A stretch of 38,195 nucleotides of DNA from Gammaproteobacteria bacterium. Its GTDB lineage: Bacteria > Pseudomonadota > Gammaproteobacteria > Thiohalomonadales > Thiohalomonadaceae. Below are positions 26,387 to 35,588 of the stretch, in pieces. A program made the position numbers and the translations under genes. The stretch is taken from positions 1 to 38,195 of the forward strand of contig JADGBN010000016.1 in the NCBI GenBank assembly GCA_015231435.1. Reading direction: 5' to 3'. Within the stretch, counting starts at the first letter, position 1; each line of letters begins with the position of its first letter. The notes under the pieces were generated by a model, which was given only the letters and a program-made list of their open reading frames with translations, was not told where the DNA came from and did no database searches.

Positions 26387-27391
26387 CTAGAGAGTTGCTG
26401 CGACTTTTGCGGTTAAATCCATCAGCCGGTTAACGTATCCCCACTCATTGTCATACCAAGCATAGATTTTCACCTGCGTCCCGTTAATCACCATGGTGGA
26501 GAGCGCGTCAATCACTGCGGAGCGAGGATCATTAACATAGTCAACCGACACCAGCGGGCGCTCTTCATAACCTAAAATGCCCTGCAAAGATCCCAAAGCG
26601 GCCTCTTTAAAATAGCCGTTCACCTCCTCCACACTCACTGAACGTGCTGCCTCAAAGACAAAATCGGTCAGCGACGCATTTAACAGCGGCACACGCACCG
26701 CATGACCATTCAGTTTCCCTTCAAGTTCAGGAAATATTTTGGTAATCGCTTTGGCGGATCCGGTACTGGTCGGAATTAATGAGTTGCCGCAGGCACGCGC
26801 GCGACGCAGATCTTTATGCCCCTTATCGACAATCGTCTGAGTGTTGGTAATATCGTGAATCGTCGTCATTGAACCATGACGGATGCCGATCTTCTCATGC
26901 ATTACCTTCACTATCGGCGCCAGACAGTTAGTGGTACAACTCGCGGCAGTTAGCAAATGGTGCTCGGCAGGGTTATAGAGGTGATCGTTAATCCCGTAGA
27001 CAATATCAAGCGCCCCGGCGGTCGGGGCAGCGACAATCACCTTTTTAACCCCTTGGTCAAAATAATTTTGCAGCAGCTGCGGTTTTTTATGGTGTCTTCC
27101 AGTAGCCTCAATGACAATATCGCAGCCTGACCAATCCACCGCAGCAATGGTATCCTCGCTACTATAGGCGAGCGCCTGTTCATCAATCAGCAGCCGCTTT
27201 GCACTGCCCTCGGTACGGTGATGCCAGGTCCCATGTACCGAGTCGAACGTCAGCAGATGTGCCGATCCTGCTGCATCACAGGCGATCTCATTTACCTGCG
27301 TCAGGGCAAATCCACCCATCTCCCAGCCTACCCGAAAACCGAGTCTGCCCATGCGCCCAAAGCCGTTAATCCCTACTTTAATAGTCATCAA
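26387..27391 (-). CDS. ArsJ-associated glyceraldehyde-3-phosphate dehydrogenase
   Basis: This 334-residue GAPDH has the NAD-binding [13 protein letters not shown] and the catalytic Cys152 in [12 protein letters not shown]. The active-site His lies in [20 protein letters not shown], the ITNTQT wording that separates ars-linked GAPDHs from glycolytic ones (usually YTxDQ). [11 protein letters not shown] is near the C-terminus. With arsenate instead of phosphate the enzyme forms 1-arseno-3-phosphoglycerate for ArsJ. The upstream region is shared with the UDP-glucuronate decarboxylase gene. ATG at 27391 or 27388 is equally possible. Confidence 0.9.
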   Translation of the reverse strand: MMTIKVGINGFGRMGRLGFRVGWEMGGFALTQVNEIACDAAGSAHLLTFDSVHGTWHHRTEGSAKRLLIDEQALAYSSEDTIAAVDWSGCDIVIEATGRHHKKPQLLQNYFDQGVKKVIVAAPTAGALDIVYGINDHLYNPAEHHLLTAASCTTNCLAPIVKVMHEKIGIRHGSMTTIHDITNTQTIVDKGHKDLRRARACGNSLIPTSTGSAKAITKIFPELEGKLNGHAVRVPLLNASLTDFVFEAARSVSVEEVNGYFKEAALGSLQGILGYEERPLVSVDYVNDPRSAVIDALSTMVINGTQVKIYAWYDNEWGYVNRLMDLTAKVAATL

Positions 27392-27442
27392 TAGTGCCTC
27401 GCATTTTTTATGTTAACTCTCTTATGTTTATCGCTATGGCGA

Positions 27443-27500
27443 TTATAAGCAGATAACTGCTGGCATGACTACCGTCGCAACGCTGAGAGTCGGTTATAAT
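27443..27500. promoter_or_regulatory. Divergent promoter region, gapdh-arsJ and UDP-xylose synthase
   Basis: The 146-bp gap between divergent genes has a TATAAT at 27495-27500 on the plus strand and a TATAAT on the minus strand near 27443-27448. Both are plausible -10 boxes. Their -35 elements are weak, which suggests activator dependence. No ArsR-type palindrome stands out. Confidence 0.35.
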
Positions 27501-27537
27501 TCACTGCATTGACTCTGCCCATGTTAAGGATAATCAC

Positions 27538-28509
27538 TTGATCGATTTCTCTCTGCGTAAGCGCATTTTAGTCACCGGCGGTGCCGGTTTTTTGGGTTCG
27601 CATCTCTGTCAGCGCCTGCTCGACGATGGCCACGACGTGATCTGCCTTGATAACTTTTTTACCGGCACCAAGGATAACATTCTCCATCTGCTGCCCAATC
27701 CCCACTTCGAGCTGATGCGTCATGATGTCACCTTTCCGCTCTATGTCGAGGTAGATGAGATCTATAACCTCGCCTGCCCCGCCTCACCAATCCATTACCA
27801 GCATGATCCCGTACAAACCACCAAAACCTCGGTGCATGGTGCGATTAATATGTTGGGACTGGCTAAACGGACTGGGGCAAAGATTCTTCAAGCCTCCACC
27901 AGCGAGGTCTATGGCGACCCAGATATCCACCCTCAACCAGAGCACTACTGGGGGCACGTTAACCCGATAGGGGTGCGCTCCTGTTACGATGAAGGGAAGC
28001 GCTGCGCCGAAACGCTCTTTTTTGACTACCACCGCCAGCATCAACTGCGGATAAAAGTGGCACGTCTCTTTAACACCTATGGCCCGCGCATGCACCCTAA
28101 CGATGGGCGGGTTGTCTCCAATTTTATTATGCAAGCGCTGCGCGGCGACCCTATCACCATTTACGGCGATGGCCAACAGACCCGATCCTTCTGTTATGTG
28201 GATGACTTAATTGAGGTTCTGGTACGACTCATGGGCTCTCCTGATGACTTTACCGGCCCGGTCAATACCGGTAATCCAGGTGAGTTCACCATGCTTGAGC
28301 TGGCGGAAAAGGTGATTGCCTTAAGTGGTTCAACATCCACGCTGGTGTTCAAACCTCTGCCGCAGGATGACCCACGGCAACGCCAGCCTGACATTAGTCT
28401 CGCCCAAAACAAGCTCGGCTGGACCCCCGAAATCGGGCTGGAAGCGGGACTGATAAAAACCATCGACTACTTTCGCCAGCTTATTGAGCGTGAGAGCGTA
28501 CTGCATTAA
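27538..28509 (+). CDS. UDP-glucuronate decarboxylase (UDP-xylose synthase)
   Basis: This 323-residue extended SDR starts with TTG, preceded by AAGGA at a good distance; no ATG precedes the NAD loop. [18 protein letters not shown] binds [22 protein letters not shown] is diagnostic for [13 protein letters not shown] and [12 protein letters not shown] give the catalytic Ser/Tyr/Lys. The enzyme converts UDP-glucuronate to UDP-xylose, a donor for lipopolysaccharide or exopolysaccharide. It precedes three glycosyltransferase genes on the same strand, separated by an ERIC element. Confidence 0.93.
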   Translation: MIDFSLRKRILVTGGAGFLGSHLCQRLLDDGHDVICLDNFFTGTKDNILHLLPNPHFELMRHDVTFPLYVEVDEIYNLACPASPIHYQHDPVQTTKTSVHGAINMLGLAKRTGAKILQASTSEVYGDPDIHPQPEHYWGHVNPIGVRSCYDEGKRCAETLFFDYHRQHQLRIKVARLFNTYGPRMHPNDGRVVSNFIMQALRGDPITIYGDGQQTRSFCYVDDLIEVLVRLMGSPDDFTGPVNTGNPGEFTMLELAEKVIALSGSTSTLVFKPLPQDDPRQRQPDISLAQNKLGWTPEIGLEAGLIKTIDYFRQLIERESVLH

Positions 28510-28533
28510 CCCCTCCGCCTCATAAAAGATGAT

Positions 28534-28661
28534 TATACCCGTCATCCTTGAAAATGCTGGTTCGTTGGCTTCAGTCGCTCACCCCAATCACTTAGGTTGT
28601 CTAAGCTCATGGGGATTCGCGACTTTGCCGCCTTCCATCATTTCCAATGATTTTGGGTATA
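28534..28661 (-). repeat. ERIC/IRU-like palindromic element (full length)
   Basis: The element is 128 bp bounded by TATACCC and GGGTATA. It carries TCGCTCACCCCAATCACTTA and CTCATGGGGATTCGCGACTT, recognisable versions of the two conserved ERIC arms (AAGTGACTGGGGTGAGCG and GTGAATCCCCAGGAGC). Length and internal symmetry agree with the ~127-bp canonical ERIC. It separates UXS from the low-G+C glycosyltransferase and is likely transcribed into a long RNA hairpin. Confidence 0.85.
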
Positions 28662-28734
28662 ACAGTGCTCGGATATTAGCAACAGGCGCACAGATAGGGG
28701 TGCTCTGGCGAATAGTGTTTACTGGGCTGTAAAA

Positions 28735-29778
28735 ATGAAAGTTAAAACCGAAGCGGACAAAAAATCAACAGACATTCTAGTTGTAAGACAACATAATCAG
28801 ATAGGTGATATGCTCTGCTCACTGACGCTTTACAAAGCAATAAAAACAAAATACCCTGACTCACAAATAACTTTGGTTGCCGCAAAAACAAATTATGAAA
28901 TTCCATTTTTTGATATAAATCCTTACATTGATCGTGTCCTTATTTTTGATAAGTCTTCTGTTAAAGCAATATTTAACTTCCTAAAAAATTTACGCGATAG
29001 GAAATACACATTTGGCTTTGTACCCTCAACAATCAAGATTTCAACAACCTCTCACATAATCAACTTTATCTCCGGAGCAAAGAATCGAGTTGGCGTAAAG
29101 TCCATTGATGGCAAAGTTAATAAATCACATATATTATTAAATGTTAAATCTGATTTCCTCTGGAAAAACACCCATCAGTCTGAACGAAACTTACAGGTTG
29201 CCAACCTAATCAATTGTAATATATCAGAAAATTCAAGACATTTAATTAAATTGAATTCGAGTGATTCAGATTTAGATTTTGCAAAGAATTTTATTTCAAG
29301 CTACTTTCCTGACAGAACAAAAAACATAGTTGCACTCCATCCCGGAGCAGGAAAAAAGAGCAATACATGGGATAGCAATAACTACATTAAGCTTATTAAA
29401 GATATTTACACAGAGTTAAATTGTTATATTTTAATCACTTCTGGCCCCACCGACGAAATTATAATCAACCACATTCACAGTGAATTAACTAAAGCAAATA
29501 TTGATTTCATGCTTTTAACGAACACATCAATTAAAAAACTTGCCGCCATTTTACCAATGGTTGATCTTTATATTACTAATGATACCGGCACAATGCATAT
29601 TGCCGGATATTCCTGCACAAAAATGGTTGCTTTATTTGGCCCAACCAATCCTTTGGAATGGGCACCAAAAGGAAATAACCAAAATTATATTAAGTCGGCA
29701 ACGGGAAATATTAATGACATTAATCCTGAAGAGGTTTTTATGTTCGTCAAAACATCTCTATTAAAGAATAACCGTTAG
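28735..29778 (+). CDS. Glycosyltransferase family 9 (heptosyltransferase-like), A+T-rich
   Basis: This 347-residue GT-B enzyme has the GT9 N-terminus ILVVRQHNQIGDMLCSLTLY, the mid motif VALHPGAGKKSNTW and the donor-binding segment NDTGTMHIAGYS followed by LFGPTNPLEWAP. GT9 members add heptose or other sugars to the lipopolysaccharide core. Codon use is far more A+T-rich (Lys/Asn/Ile codons AAA, AAT, ATT) than the neighbouring genes, which suggests recent acquisition. It lies just after an ERIC element. The acceptor and donor are unknown. Confidence 0.85.
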   Translation: MKVKTEADKKSTDILVVRQHNQIGDMLCSLTLYKAIKTKYPDSQITLVAAKTNYEIPFFDINPYIDRVLIFDKSSVKAIFNFLKNLRDRKYTFGFVPSTIKISTTSHIINFISGAKNRVGVKSIDGKVNKSHILLNVKSDFLWKNTHQSERNLQVANLINCNISENSRHLIKLNSSDSDLDFAKNFISSYFPDRTKNIVALHPGAGKKSNTWDSNNYIKLIKDIYTELNCYILITSGPTDEIIINHIHSELTKANIDFMLLTNTSIKKLAAILPMVDLYITNDTGTMHIAGYSCTKMVALFGPTNPLEWAPKGNNQNYIKSATGNINDINPEEVFMFVKTSLLKNNR

Positions 29779-29904
29779 TGCTTTATTCTGACACAGGGCC
29801 TTGCTGCCAAAACGCCAAACTTTCACGCTTTGTACTTCCGATGACTGGCTTTACCCGAGTCAGTCACTGCTTTTTTCCAGATTACTGTTATCCGCAGTGA
29901 GAGC

Positions 29905-30726
29905 ATGACCTTCGCAACCGTTATCATCTCTGTTTATCGTGATGCCGGAGCGCTGTCACTGATTTTGCAGGCACTTACCCTGCAGTCAACCCGCACTTTT
30001 GAGGTGATTGTTTCTCAGGATGGCGATGACCCCACCATTGCTGCGCTGCTACATTCACAACCACCCCCCTTTCCCTGGCGGCTGTTCACCCAAGAGGATA
30101 ATGGTTTTCGCAAAAACCGCGCCCTGAACCGTGCTGTCGCCAGCGCCGCGCACCACTGGATTATATTTATTGATGGTGACTGCATTCCTCACCGCCATTT
30201 TGTCGCTGCACACCTGCATCATGCTGCCATCGGCAGGGTTAGCGCTGGAAGACGCATTGAGCTGGGGGAGAAGTGGTCACAGCGCTTACGCCACAACCCG
30301 AAAACCCTTGCGCAACTTAACCAGCCGTGGCGCTATCTCCCCTCCATGCTCCATGACAAGGCGCGCTGCGCAGAATTAGCTCTACTACCCCAAGGGTTAC
30401 ACCCGCTTACCCATAAACGTCCCTTGGCACTGCTGGGTTGTAACTTTGCCGCACATCGCCAAGATCTGATTGCCGTAAACGGCTTTGACGAACGTTTTAC
30501 TACTGCAGGCGTTGGCGAGGATAGTGATATCGATTGGCGGCTACGCCATTATGGTATCAGGGTAGTTAATGTGAAGTTCAGCGCCCTGCAGTTTCATCTT
30601 TTTCATCCCCGCAGTTATGACGTGAGTCTTGCCAATATAGCGCTACTTAAAGCGAATCAAGCAACCGGCAACTGCCGTGCCCCGCTTGGAATCGCACAGT
30701 ACCTAACTTCTGAACCCCCGCTATAA
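29905..30726 (+). CDS. Glycosyltransferase family 2
   Basis: This 273-residue GT-A enzyme reads ATVIISVYRDAGALSLIL, EVIVSQDGDDP, WIIFIDGDCIPHRHF (DxD-type metal site) and GFDERFTTAGVGEDSDIDW (catalytic ED). It resembles galactosyl/glucosyltransferases of core or O-antigen assembly. No membrane segment is seen. Its stop is followed directly by the ATG of the next gene. The 126 bp before it contain only a weak hairpin. The sugar is not predictable. Confidence 0.85.
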   Translation: MTFATVIISVYRDAGALSLILQALTLQSTRTFEVIVSQDGDDPTIAALLHSQPPPFPWRLFTQEDNGFRKNRALNRAVASAAHHWIIFIDGDCIPHRHFVAAHLHHAAIGRVSAGRRIELGEKWSQRLRHNPKTLAQLNQPWRYLPSMLHDKARCAELALLPQGLHPLTHKRPLALLGCNFAAHRQDLIAVNGFDERFTTAGVGEDSDIDWRLRHYGIRVVNVKFSALQFHLFHPRSYDVSLANIALLKANQATGNCRAPLGIAQYLTSEPPL

Positions 30727-31725
30727 ATGAACATTCTCCTCATACGCAACGATAAACTGGGTGACTTTATTCTCACCTGGCCAGCGCTGGCGCTATTAAA
30801 AGCGGCGATACCGCAGGCCAGAATAGCAGTGCTGGTTGCCCCCTTTACCACACCGCTGGCAGCACTTTTACCGTGGTTGGATGAGGTGATTAGCGATAAT
30901 TTTAGCAGTACAAGCACCCTTGCCGAGGCGCTCAAAAGCCGCGAGTTCACCGTAGCGATTACCCTCAACTCAACCCCGCGCACGGCACTGGCCCTGCGTC
31001 AAGCGAAGATTCCCTACCGTCTTGCACCGGCAACCAAGTGGGTGCAGATCCTCTATAACCAGCGGTTAATCCAACGCCGCTCTCGCTCACTTAAGCCGGA
31101 GTATGCCTATAACTGCGATCTGATCAGCCGTTTTCTCACCGACCACCATCTCCCCGCTCACGCGCTAGGTAACCAGAACGACTGGTTGCCCCCTACTCTT
31201 CAGCGCCCGCTGTTTTCACCCCCCGTAGAGAAGGGTGATTCTACCCCCATTGCCGTGCTTATCCATCCCGGTAGCGGTGGTTCTGCCAGTACCCTGAGTG
31301 CCTGCCAATATGGCTGGTTAATAGATCAACTGGTCACCCAAGGCATGAGCGCTATTTACCTCCTGGCAGGCCCCGGTGAGCGACTATTGGCAGAGTCGGT
31401 AAAGCGTGCAAGCAAAAATGGAGCTGCAAAGATTATTGAACCTGCCACACTCCCTGAACTGGTTAAAGTTCTCGCGAAAACTGCACTCTTTATCGGTGGT
31501 TCCAGCGGCCCACTACACCTTGCAGGTGCACTTAATATTGCCACCATCGCCTTCTATCCCGGCCACCGCTCTGCCACCGCCCTACGTTGGCAAACAGTGA
31601 ACGCCCCAAATCGACGCCTTGCCATTTCGGCACCGGGCAAGCATGTGAATATGATTGATCTAAACGCGCACTGGCCAACGATAGCTGCTTTTATCAAGCA
31701 GCAAAATCTGGCTGAAGTTAGCTAA
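30727..31725 (+). CDS. Glycosyltransferase family 9 (heptosyltransferase-like)
   Basis: This is a 332-residue GT-B protein. It has NILLIRNDKLGDFILTWPAL at the N-terminus, LIHPGSGGSASTLS in the middle and GGSSGPLHLAGALNIATIAF for donor binding. It starts immediately after the GT2 stop (TAAATG), so translation is coupled. Unlike the GT9 gene at 28735, its composition matches the rest of the window. A role in lipopolysaccharide core or outer glycan assembly is inferred. Confidence 0.88.
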   Translation: MNILLIRNDKLGDFILTWPALALLKAAIPQARIAVLVAPFTTPLAALLPWLDEVISDNFSSTSTLAEALKSREFTVAITLNSTPRTALALRQAKIPYRLAPATKWVQILYNQRLIQRRSRSLKPEYAYNCDLISRFLTDHHLPAHALGNQNDWLPPTLQRPLFSPPVEKGDSTPIAVLIHPGSGGSASTLSACQYGWLIDQLVTQGMSAIYLLAGPGERLLAESVKRASKNGAAKIIEPATLPELVKVLAKTALFIGGSSGPLHLAGALNIATIAFYPGHRSATALRWQTVNAPNRRLAISAPGKHVNMIDLNAHWPTIAAFIKQQNLAEVS

Positions 31726-31792
31726 GGAATCGTGAAAAAAAGGGGAGTGCCAGCGTGCTGCATTAACACCGTAACCGTTCACCCGCAAAGAT

Positions 31793-31943
31793 GGGGTCAA
31801 ATCTTGACATGACGGTTATTAGTACATCAACAGTCTCCCCATAACTCGCCAGCTTCGGCTCATCAGACTGGACTTCACTGTTCAACGGCAGGTAAGATCA
31901 TCAAGAGCAAGCGGTAAATAGCGTCATGCCAAGACCTGACCCC
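31793..31943. repeat. 151-bp element, copy 1 (GGGGTCA-ended)
   Basis: Its left end GGGGTCAAATCTTGACATGA is an imperfect inverted repeat of the right end, whose reverse complement reads GGGGTCAGGTCTTGGCATGA. A second copy in the same orientation lies at 32705. No ORF is present inside. This is a non-autonomous, MITE-like element upstream of the vapBC pair. Confidence 0.75.
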
Positions 31944-31980
31944 CTTCTCACTCACCTAATAAACTGAGTCAGTAAAAATT

Positions 31981-32214
31981 ATGCAAAAATATCAACAACT
32001 AGAACAACAAATTCTCCATCAGTTACAGGATTTGCCAACACCACTACTGGATGAAATACTCCATTTTACCCTTTTCATAAAGCAACAACGCCTCAAATCA
32101 AATCAGTCAACTTTACCCTCAACCAGTTCAAATACTGCCATGATGCTAGCTGACTTGGGAGGCAGCGATCCACAAGCAGATGCCGCCCCAAGACGGCAAA
32201 GCGAGCTAGGCTAA
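31981..32214 (+). CDS. VapB-like antitoxin
   Basis: This 77-residue protein has a helical N-terminus (QLEQQILHQLQDLPTPLLDE, then ILHFTLFIKQQ), the form of DUF2281-type antitoxins. A disordered Ser/Pro tail ends in GGSDPQADAAPRRQ. The stop overlaps the ATG of the PIN toxin gene (TAATGG). Antitoxin identity rests on size, shape and coupling. Confidence 0.7.
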   Translation: MQKYQQLEQQILHQLQDLPTPLLDEILHFTLFIKQQRLKSNQSTLPSTSSNTAMMLADLGGSDPQADAAPRRQSELG

Positions 32215-32579
32215 TGGTACTAGTCGATAGCTCGGTCTGGATTGACCATTTGCGCCAAAAAGAACCCCAACTGGTTCAACTTCTGGCCAATAATCGAGTT
32301 TTAATACACCCATTTATTATTGGTGAGTTAGCGTGTGGTCAGATAAAAAACCGCCAGCAATTTATCAACCTGTTAAGTCAGCTTCCTGCAATTGATGTCG
32401 CCGCCGATACTCAGGTGATGGAGTGTATAGAGCAGCAAACACTATTCAGCAGAGGTATTGGCTGGGTGGATGCTCATTTGCTGACTGCAGTGCTGCTGAA
32501 TAACGCACATCAACTCTGGAGTCGGGATAAACGGTTGCATAACCTAACTGTTGATCGACAACTCGCTTATCTGGAGTAA
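32214..32579 (+). CDS. PIN-domain toxin (VapC family)
   Basis: This 121-residue PIN ribonuclease starts VLVDSSVWIDHLR with D5. GELACGQIKNR gives the central glutamate, and GIGWVDAHLLTAVLL and LWSRDKRLHNL the later acidic residues. The subtype (DSSVWIDHL, ELACG) differs from the PIN toxin at 576, so the two modules are independent acquisitions. It overlaps its antitoxin by one base. The pair is bracketed by two copies of a 151-bp repeat. Confidence 0.88.
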   Translation: MVLVDSSVWIDHLRQKEPQLVQLLANNRVLIHPFIIGELACGQIKNRQQFINLLSQLPAIDVAADTQVMECIEQQTLFSRGIGWVDAHLLTAVLLNNAHQLWSRDKRLHNLTVDRQLAYLE

Positions 32580-32704
32580 TTGTTCCGCCACCCCCAGGGG
32601 CCTCCTCTGCTTGCCATACACCGCACCAGAAGCCCAACCTATCCGCCTTAGCCTGCTTCTCTGCGGCAAAAGCTCGAATCAGAGCAAAAAAGATAATGAA
32701 GAGA

Positions 32705-32857
32705 GGGGGCAAATCTTGACATGCCGGTTATTAGTGCGCTAACCGTCTCCCCGTAACACGTCAATTTCTACTCATCGGCTCGTCAGACTGGACCTCACTA
32801 TTCAACGGCAAGTCAGATCATCAAGAGCAAGCGGTAAATAGCGTCATATCAAGACTT
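32705..32857. repeat. 151-bp element, copy 2
   Basis: It is in the same orientation as copy 1, sharing CAAATCTTGACATG, GGTTATTAGT, GTCAGACTGGAC and ATCATCAAGAGCAAGCGGTA. The left end has one change (GGGGGCA). The right terminal ~7 bases are missing where the transposase remnant begins. Confidence 0.75.
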
Positions 32858-33085
32858 ATAGGTCGTTAGCGCCTTCCACTCATCTTCTTCAAAAAAAGAT
32901 ATCGCAAGGCAGCTGTGGATGATTGCGTCCACGGTGTGTGAAATAGAGTATACGCTAGGTGACCACCATATCTAGGGCCAGACATGCCTGGATATTTCCA
33001 GCATCAGCAAGGCGACGGTTTTCAATGCGGCAGCCACTTTTAAGTGTGCGATGAAAAATCTTAATGATCCATCGCACCGTAAATG
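32857..33085 (-). pseudogene. IS4-family transposase C-terminal remnant
   Basis: The minus strand reads IFHRTLKSGCRIENRRLADA followed by CLALDMVV, then a stop codon (TAG where Trp is expected), then LPCDIFF. After a one-base insertion it continues EEDEWKALTTYK. This is the conserved end of IS4/Tn5-like transposases (RTLKSGCR; EExEWKAL). The catalytic core upstream is absent. It ends on the truncated right edge of the 151-bp repeat and lies 22 bp from the MFS gene stop. Confidence 0.7.
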
Positions 33086-33107
33086 AGGATAGTGCCAATC
33101 TGCCTCG

Positions 33108-35588
33108 CTATGCCTGACGTGAGGTAAAGAGGAAGAAGATACTGAAAATAAAGGTGACAAGACCAAACAGGGCAATTCCCAACGTCGTATTATGCGTAAA
33201 GACCAGCATAAAACTAATGACCATCGGGCCAACCACATGGCCACCACGCTCAAGGAAGAGATAGGTGGCCGCCACTGCCTTGTTACCATACTGATGCGCG
33301 ACCGGTGTTTTATCAATATGGGTCATAATCGGTGCCGACATCATGCCGTTGGAGACCCCCGCTAGAAGAATTCCCAGCAAAATAATATAACTGTTGATAT
33401 TCTCAAGCGTGAATTGGGCTATCCAGTTATTAAAAAGAAATACCCCGCTTAGAATAAGCTGAAAACCCGGAAAGGGGTAATCAAACTGCCAAGTAGTAAT
33501 TCCGGTAATACCAATGAGCACCATACCAATCCCACCCACGGCGGCACTAACAATCAAAATCATGCGGCTTGCACCGGTGGCATCGACATATTTGGATGCG
33601 TAGCGGGTAATCACGATAGAGGCAACATAGAAGAGCATTATCGACTGGCCAATATCTTCAGAGGCAACACCACGCTCAGATAAGATGAGGGGAATGGCAA
33701 ACATAATCACCCCAGTGATCGCCATCTTGCCGACAAGACCGACAAAGATAAGCGTCTTCATAAACTCGCCATCATTCACCACCGCGACAATATCATCCTT
33801 GAGTTTAATCTCCTTAGAACTGCGCTTGCTGGCAACCTTTGATGCAGCAATTAACTCATTGACACTGGGCACTAGGCGCCAAAGATAGAGAATACCGATT
33901 AAGCTAATCGCCACGGCAATAAAAAAGATGGTACGGTAATCAATATAGGCATAAAGAAGCGCACCAATCGCGGTTCCGGCAATCAGTGCTGCATTACGCC
34001 CGTTTACCTTCACCGCAGCCCCCTCCGTACGCCTTTCACGCGGGGTAATCGACAGAGTATAGGAGTTTAAGCCAATTAAGAACACACCCTGAGCAAACCC
34101 TGAAAAGGCGCGGCCAAGGGTCAGCATCCAATAGTTATCACTGGCAGCAATCAGGAAGAGGCCAATGAGCTCGGTGGTAAAACCGACAGCCATCATCGAT
34201 TTTAACTCCACCTGTTCAGCATAGCGCCCAGCAGGAATGAGTACTGCCGCAAAGATAAAATAGTAAACAGTAAAGGGCAGCGTTGCTGTGGCTATCGAAG
34301 TTGCCGACGCCGCCGCCATGTCCGTCACTAGCTGCGGTAAGAATGAGACGGGCAAGGCACTGGTAAAGACAATCAGGAAATAGGCCGGTTTAACCAGTTT
34401 TAGTCCGACATCAAAATTGCCCCGGTCTATTGTCTGCGCCTCTGTTCGATGCTTCTGGTTGGCGACCCACTGTGTTAATCCGGTTCCTGCATCAAGAAAA
34501 ATCCATGAGATCAAGCCGCAGGCGAGCATCAATACCAGAAACTCATTAAGACGATCAAGTATCGCATCCTTGACAATGGAGACCGGCACGGTCACCGCCA
34601 GTTGCCAGTTACTGTCAGCAACGCCACCCGCTTTTCCCTGCGTCAACTGTTGCAAAAAGAGATAGCTATCAGCAGGCTCTTGGTATGGTTTACCGAGACT
34701 TCCCTCAAGCGTCGTAAAGTAAACCTTATTGTCGCGCATTAGCGCAATGCTGTTAATCTCGGGATTGCTCTCTTGATAGCGGTTAAAGGCAAGATTAATA
34801 CCGCTGACATCATTCAGATCGATGTTCAGTTTAAGAACTGTATCAATTCGTTGCGCCATGGCATTTGCCAGCGCCTGTGCCTTGGCACTTGCGCCGCTTT
34901 CATAGAGTTTAAAGACCGAAAGACCAATGACCGAAGAGATCACCAGAAAGCTCACCAGATAAGCGATGTTAAGCACCTGCTTGCGCTTATTGTCCCAGCT
35001 GGATCGTTCATCCGCCATGGCGGCAAAGAGAATTACAAACAGGGTAAATAGCACCATAATAACCGCATTAATCGTGGCAATCTTGGTAAATTGCTCAGCC
35101 ACCGGCAAGCGCACGGCATCACGGTCAACGGTTAACCAGATGGTGCCCGCAGGCCCGAATTTACCGGTTACATTCAGCTTTACACGGTAGAACTCCAGCG
35201 ACCGCTCAAAACTCACCATTTTGCTGTCAAAGCGCGCCAGCACAATCGGTGTCCCCTGCCAGGCCTTTACCTCAGATTCACTTTTGGCATAGATATCTCC
35301 ACCCTGAAGATCTTTAACCAGTACCTGATGAATATAGGGATCAGACTGCATCAGCACCTCGCCAAGCGTATTAAAACCACTGTACTGATCAATCGGGATA
35401 CCCGCCTGCATCTGGGAGTCAAGCGCGTTTTTAATAATCTCAGCCTGAGAGGCCATCTTGCCAAGCTGAAACTCCTCAAATTTACGATTACCCTCACCAT
35501 AGGCGATATAGGTGAGGAGAAGAATGGTAATTAACTCTACAAATATAAGCGGAGAGTTGAGAACAATGGTGTTTTTACTTATCTTCAT
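33108..35588 (-). CDS. MFS transporter with two N-terminal extracytoplasmic sensor-like modules
   Basis: The protein has 826 residues. A helix at about 10-30 is followed by an extracytoplasmic module (about 31-168), helices at 170-190 and 207-227, a second extracytoplasmic module (about 228-345) and another helix (348-366). The second module has the helix-then-sheet pattern of Cache-like sensors (SGINLAFNRYQESNPEINSI). A 12-helix MFS domain follows (about 400-826; ITPRERRTEGAAVKVNGRN, VSNGMMSAPIMTHIDK). Normal MFS permeases have ~400 residues, so the front half is an addition. It overlaps the binding-protein gene by one base (TAATG). A ligand-gated exporter or importer, or a transporter-sensor hybrid, is inferred; the substrate is unknown. 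Confidence 0.8.
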   Translation of the reverse strand: MKISKNTIVLNSPLIFVELITILLLTYIAYGEGNRKFEEFQLGKMASQAEIIKNALDSQMQAGIPIDQYSGFNTLGEVLMQSDPYIHQVLVKDLQGGDIYAKSESEVKAWQGTPIVLARFDSKMVSFERSLEFYRVKLNVTGKFGPAGTIWLTVDRDAVRLPVAEQFTKIATINAVIMVLFTLFVILFAAMADERSSWDNKRKQVLNIAYLVSFLVISSVIGLSVFKLYESGASAKAQALANAMAQRIDTVLKLNIDLNDVSGINLAFNRYQESNPEINSIALMRDNKVYFTTLEGSLGKPYQEPADSYLFLQQLTQGKAGGVADSNWQLAVTVPVSIVKDAILDRLNEFLVLMLACGLISWIFLDAGTGLTQWVANQKHRTEAQTIDRGNFDVGLKLVKPAYFLIVFTSALPVSFLPQLVTDMAAASATSIATATLPFTVYYFIFAAVLIPAGRYAEQVELKSMMAVGFTTELIGLFLIAASDNYWMLTLGRAFSGFAQGVFLIGLNSYTLSITPRERRTEGAAVKVNGRNAALIAGTAIGALLYAYIDYRTIFFIAVAISLIGILYLWRLVPSVNELIAASKVASKRSSKEIKLKDDIVAVVNDGEFMKTLIFVGLVGKMAITGVIMFAIPLILSERGVASEDIGQSIMLFYVASIVITRYASKYVDATGASRMILIVSAAVGGIGMVLIGITGITTWQFDYPFPGFQLILSGVFLFNNWIAQFTLENINSYIILLGILLAGVSNGMMSAPIMTHIDKTPVAHQYGNKAVAATYLFLERGGHVVGPMVISFMLVFTHNTTLGIALFGLVTFIFSIFFLFTSRQA

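Noticed and set aside
31793-32857. CRISPR-like or composite transposon reading of the two 151-bp repeats
   Set aside because: There are only two copies, 0.9 kb apart, with a coding module between them, no spacers and no transposase gene. MITE-like copies are a better description.
32972-33316. 114-residue minus-strand ORF
   Set aside because: It is a frame shadow spanning the transposase remnant and the MFS C-terminus.
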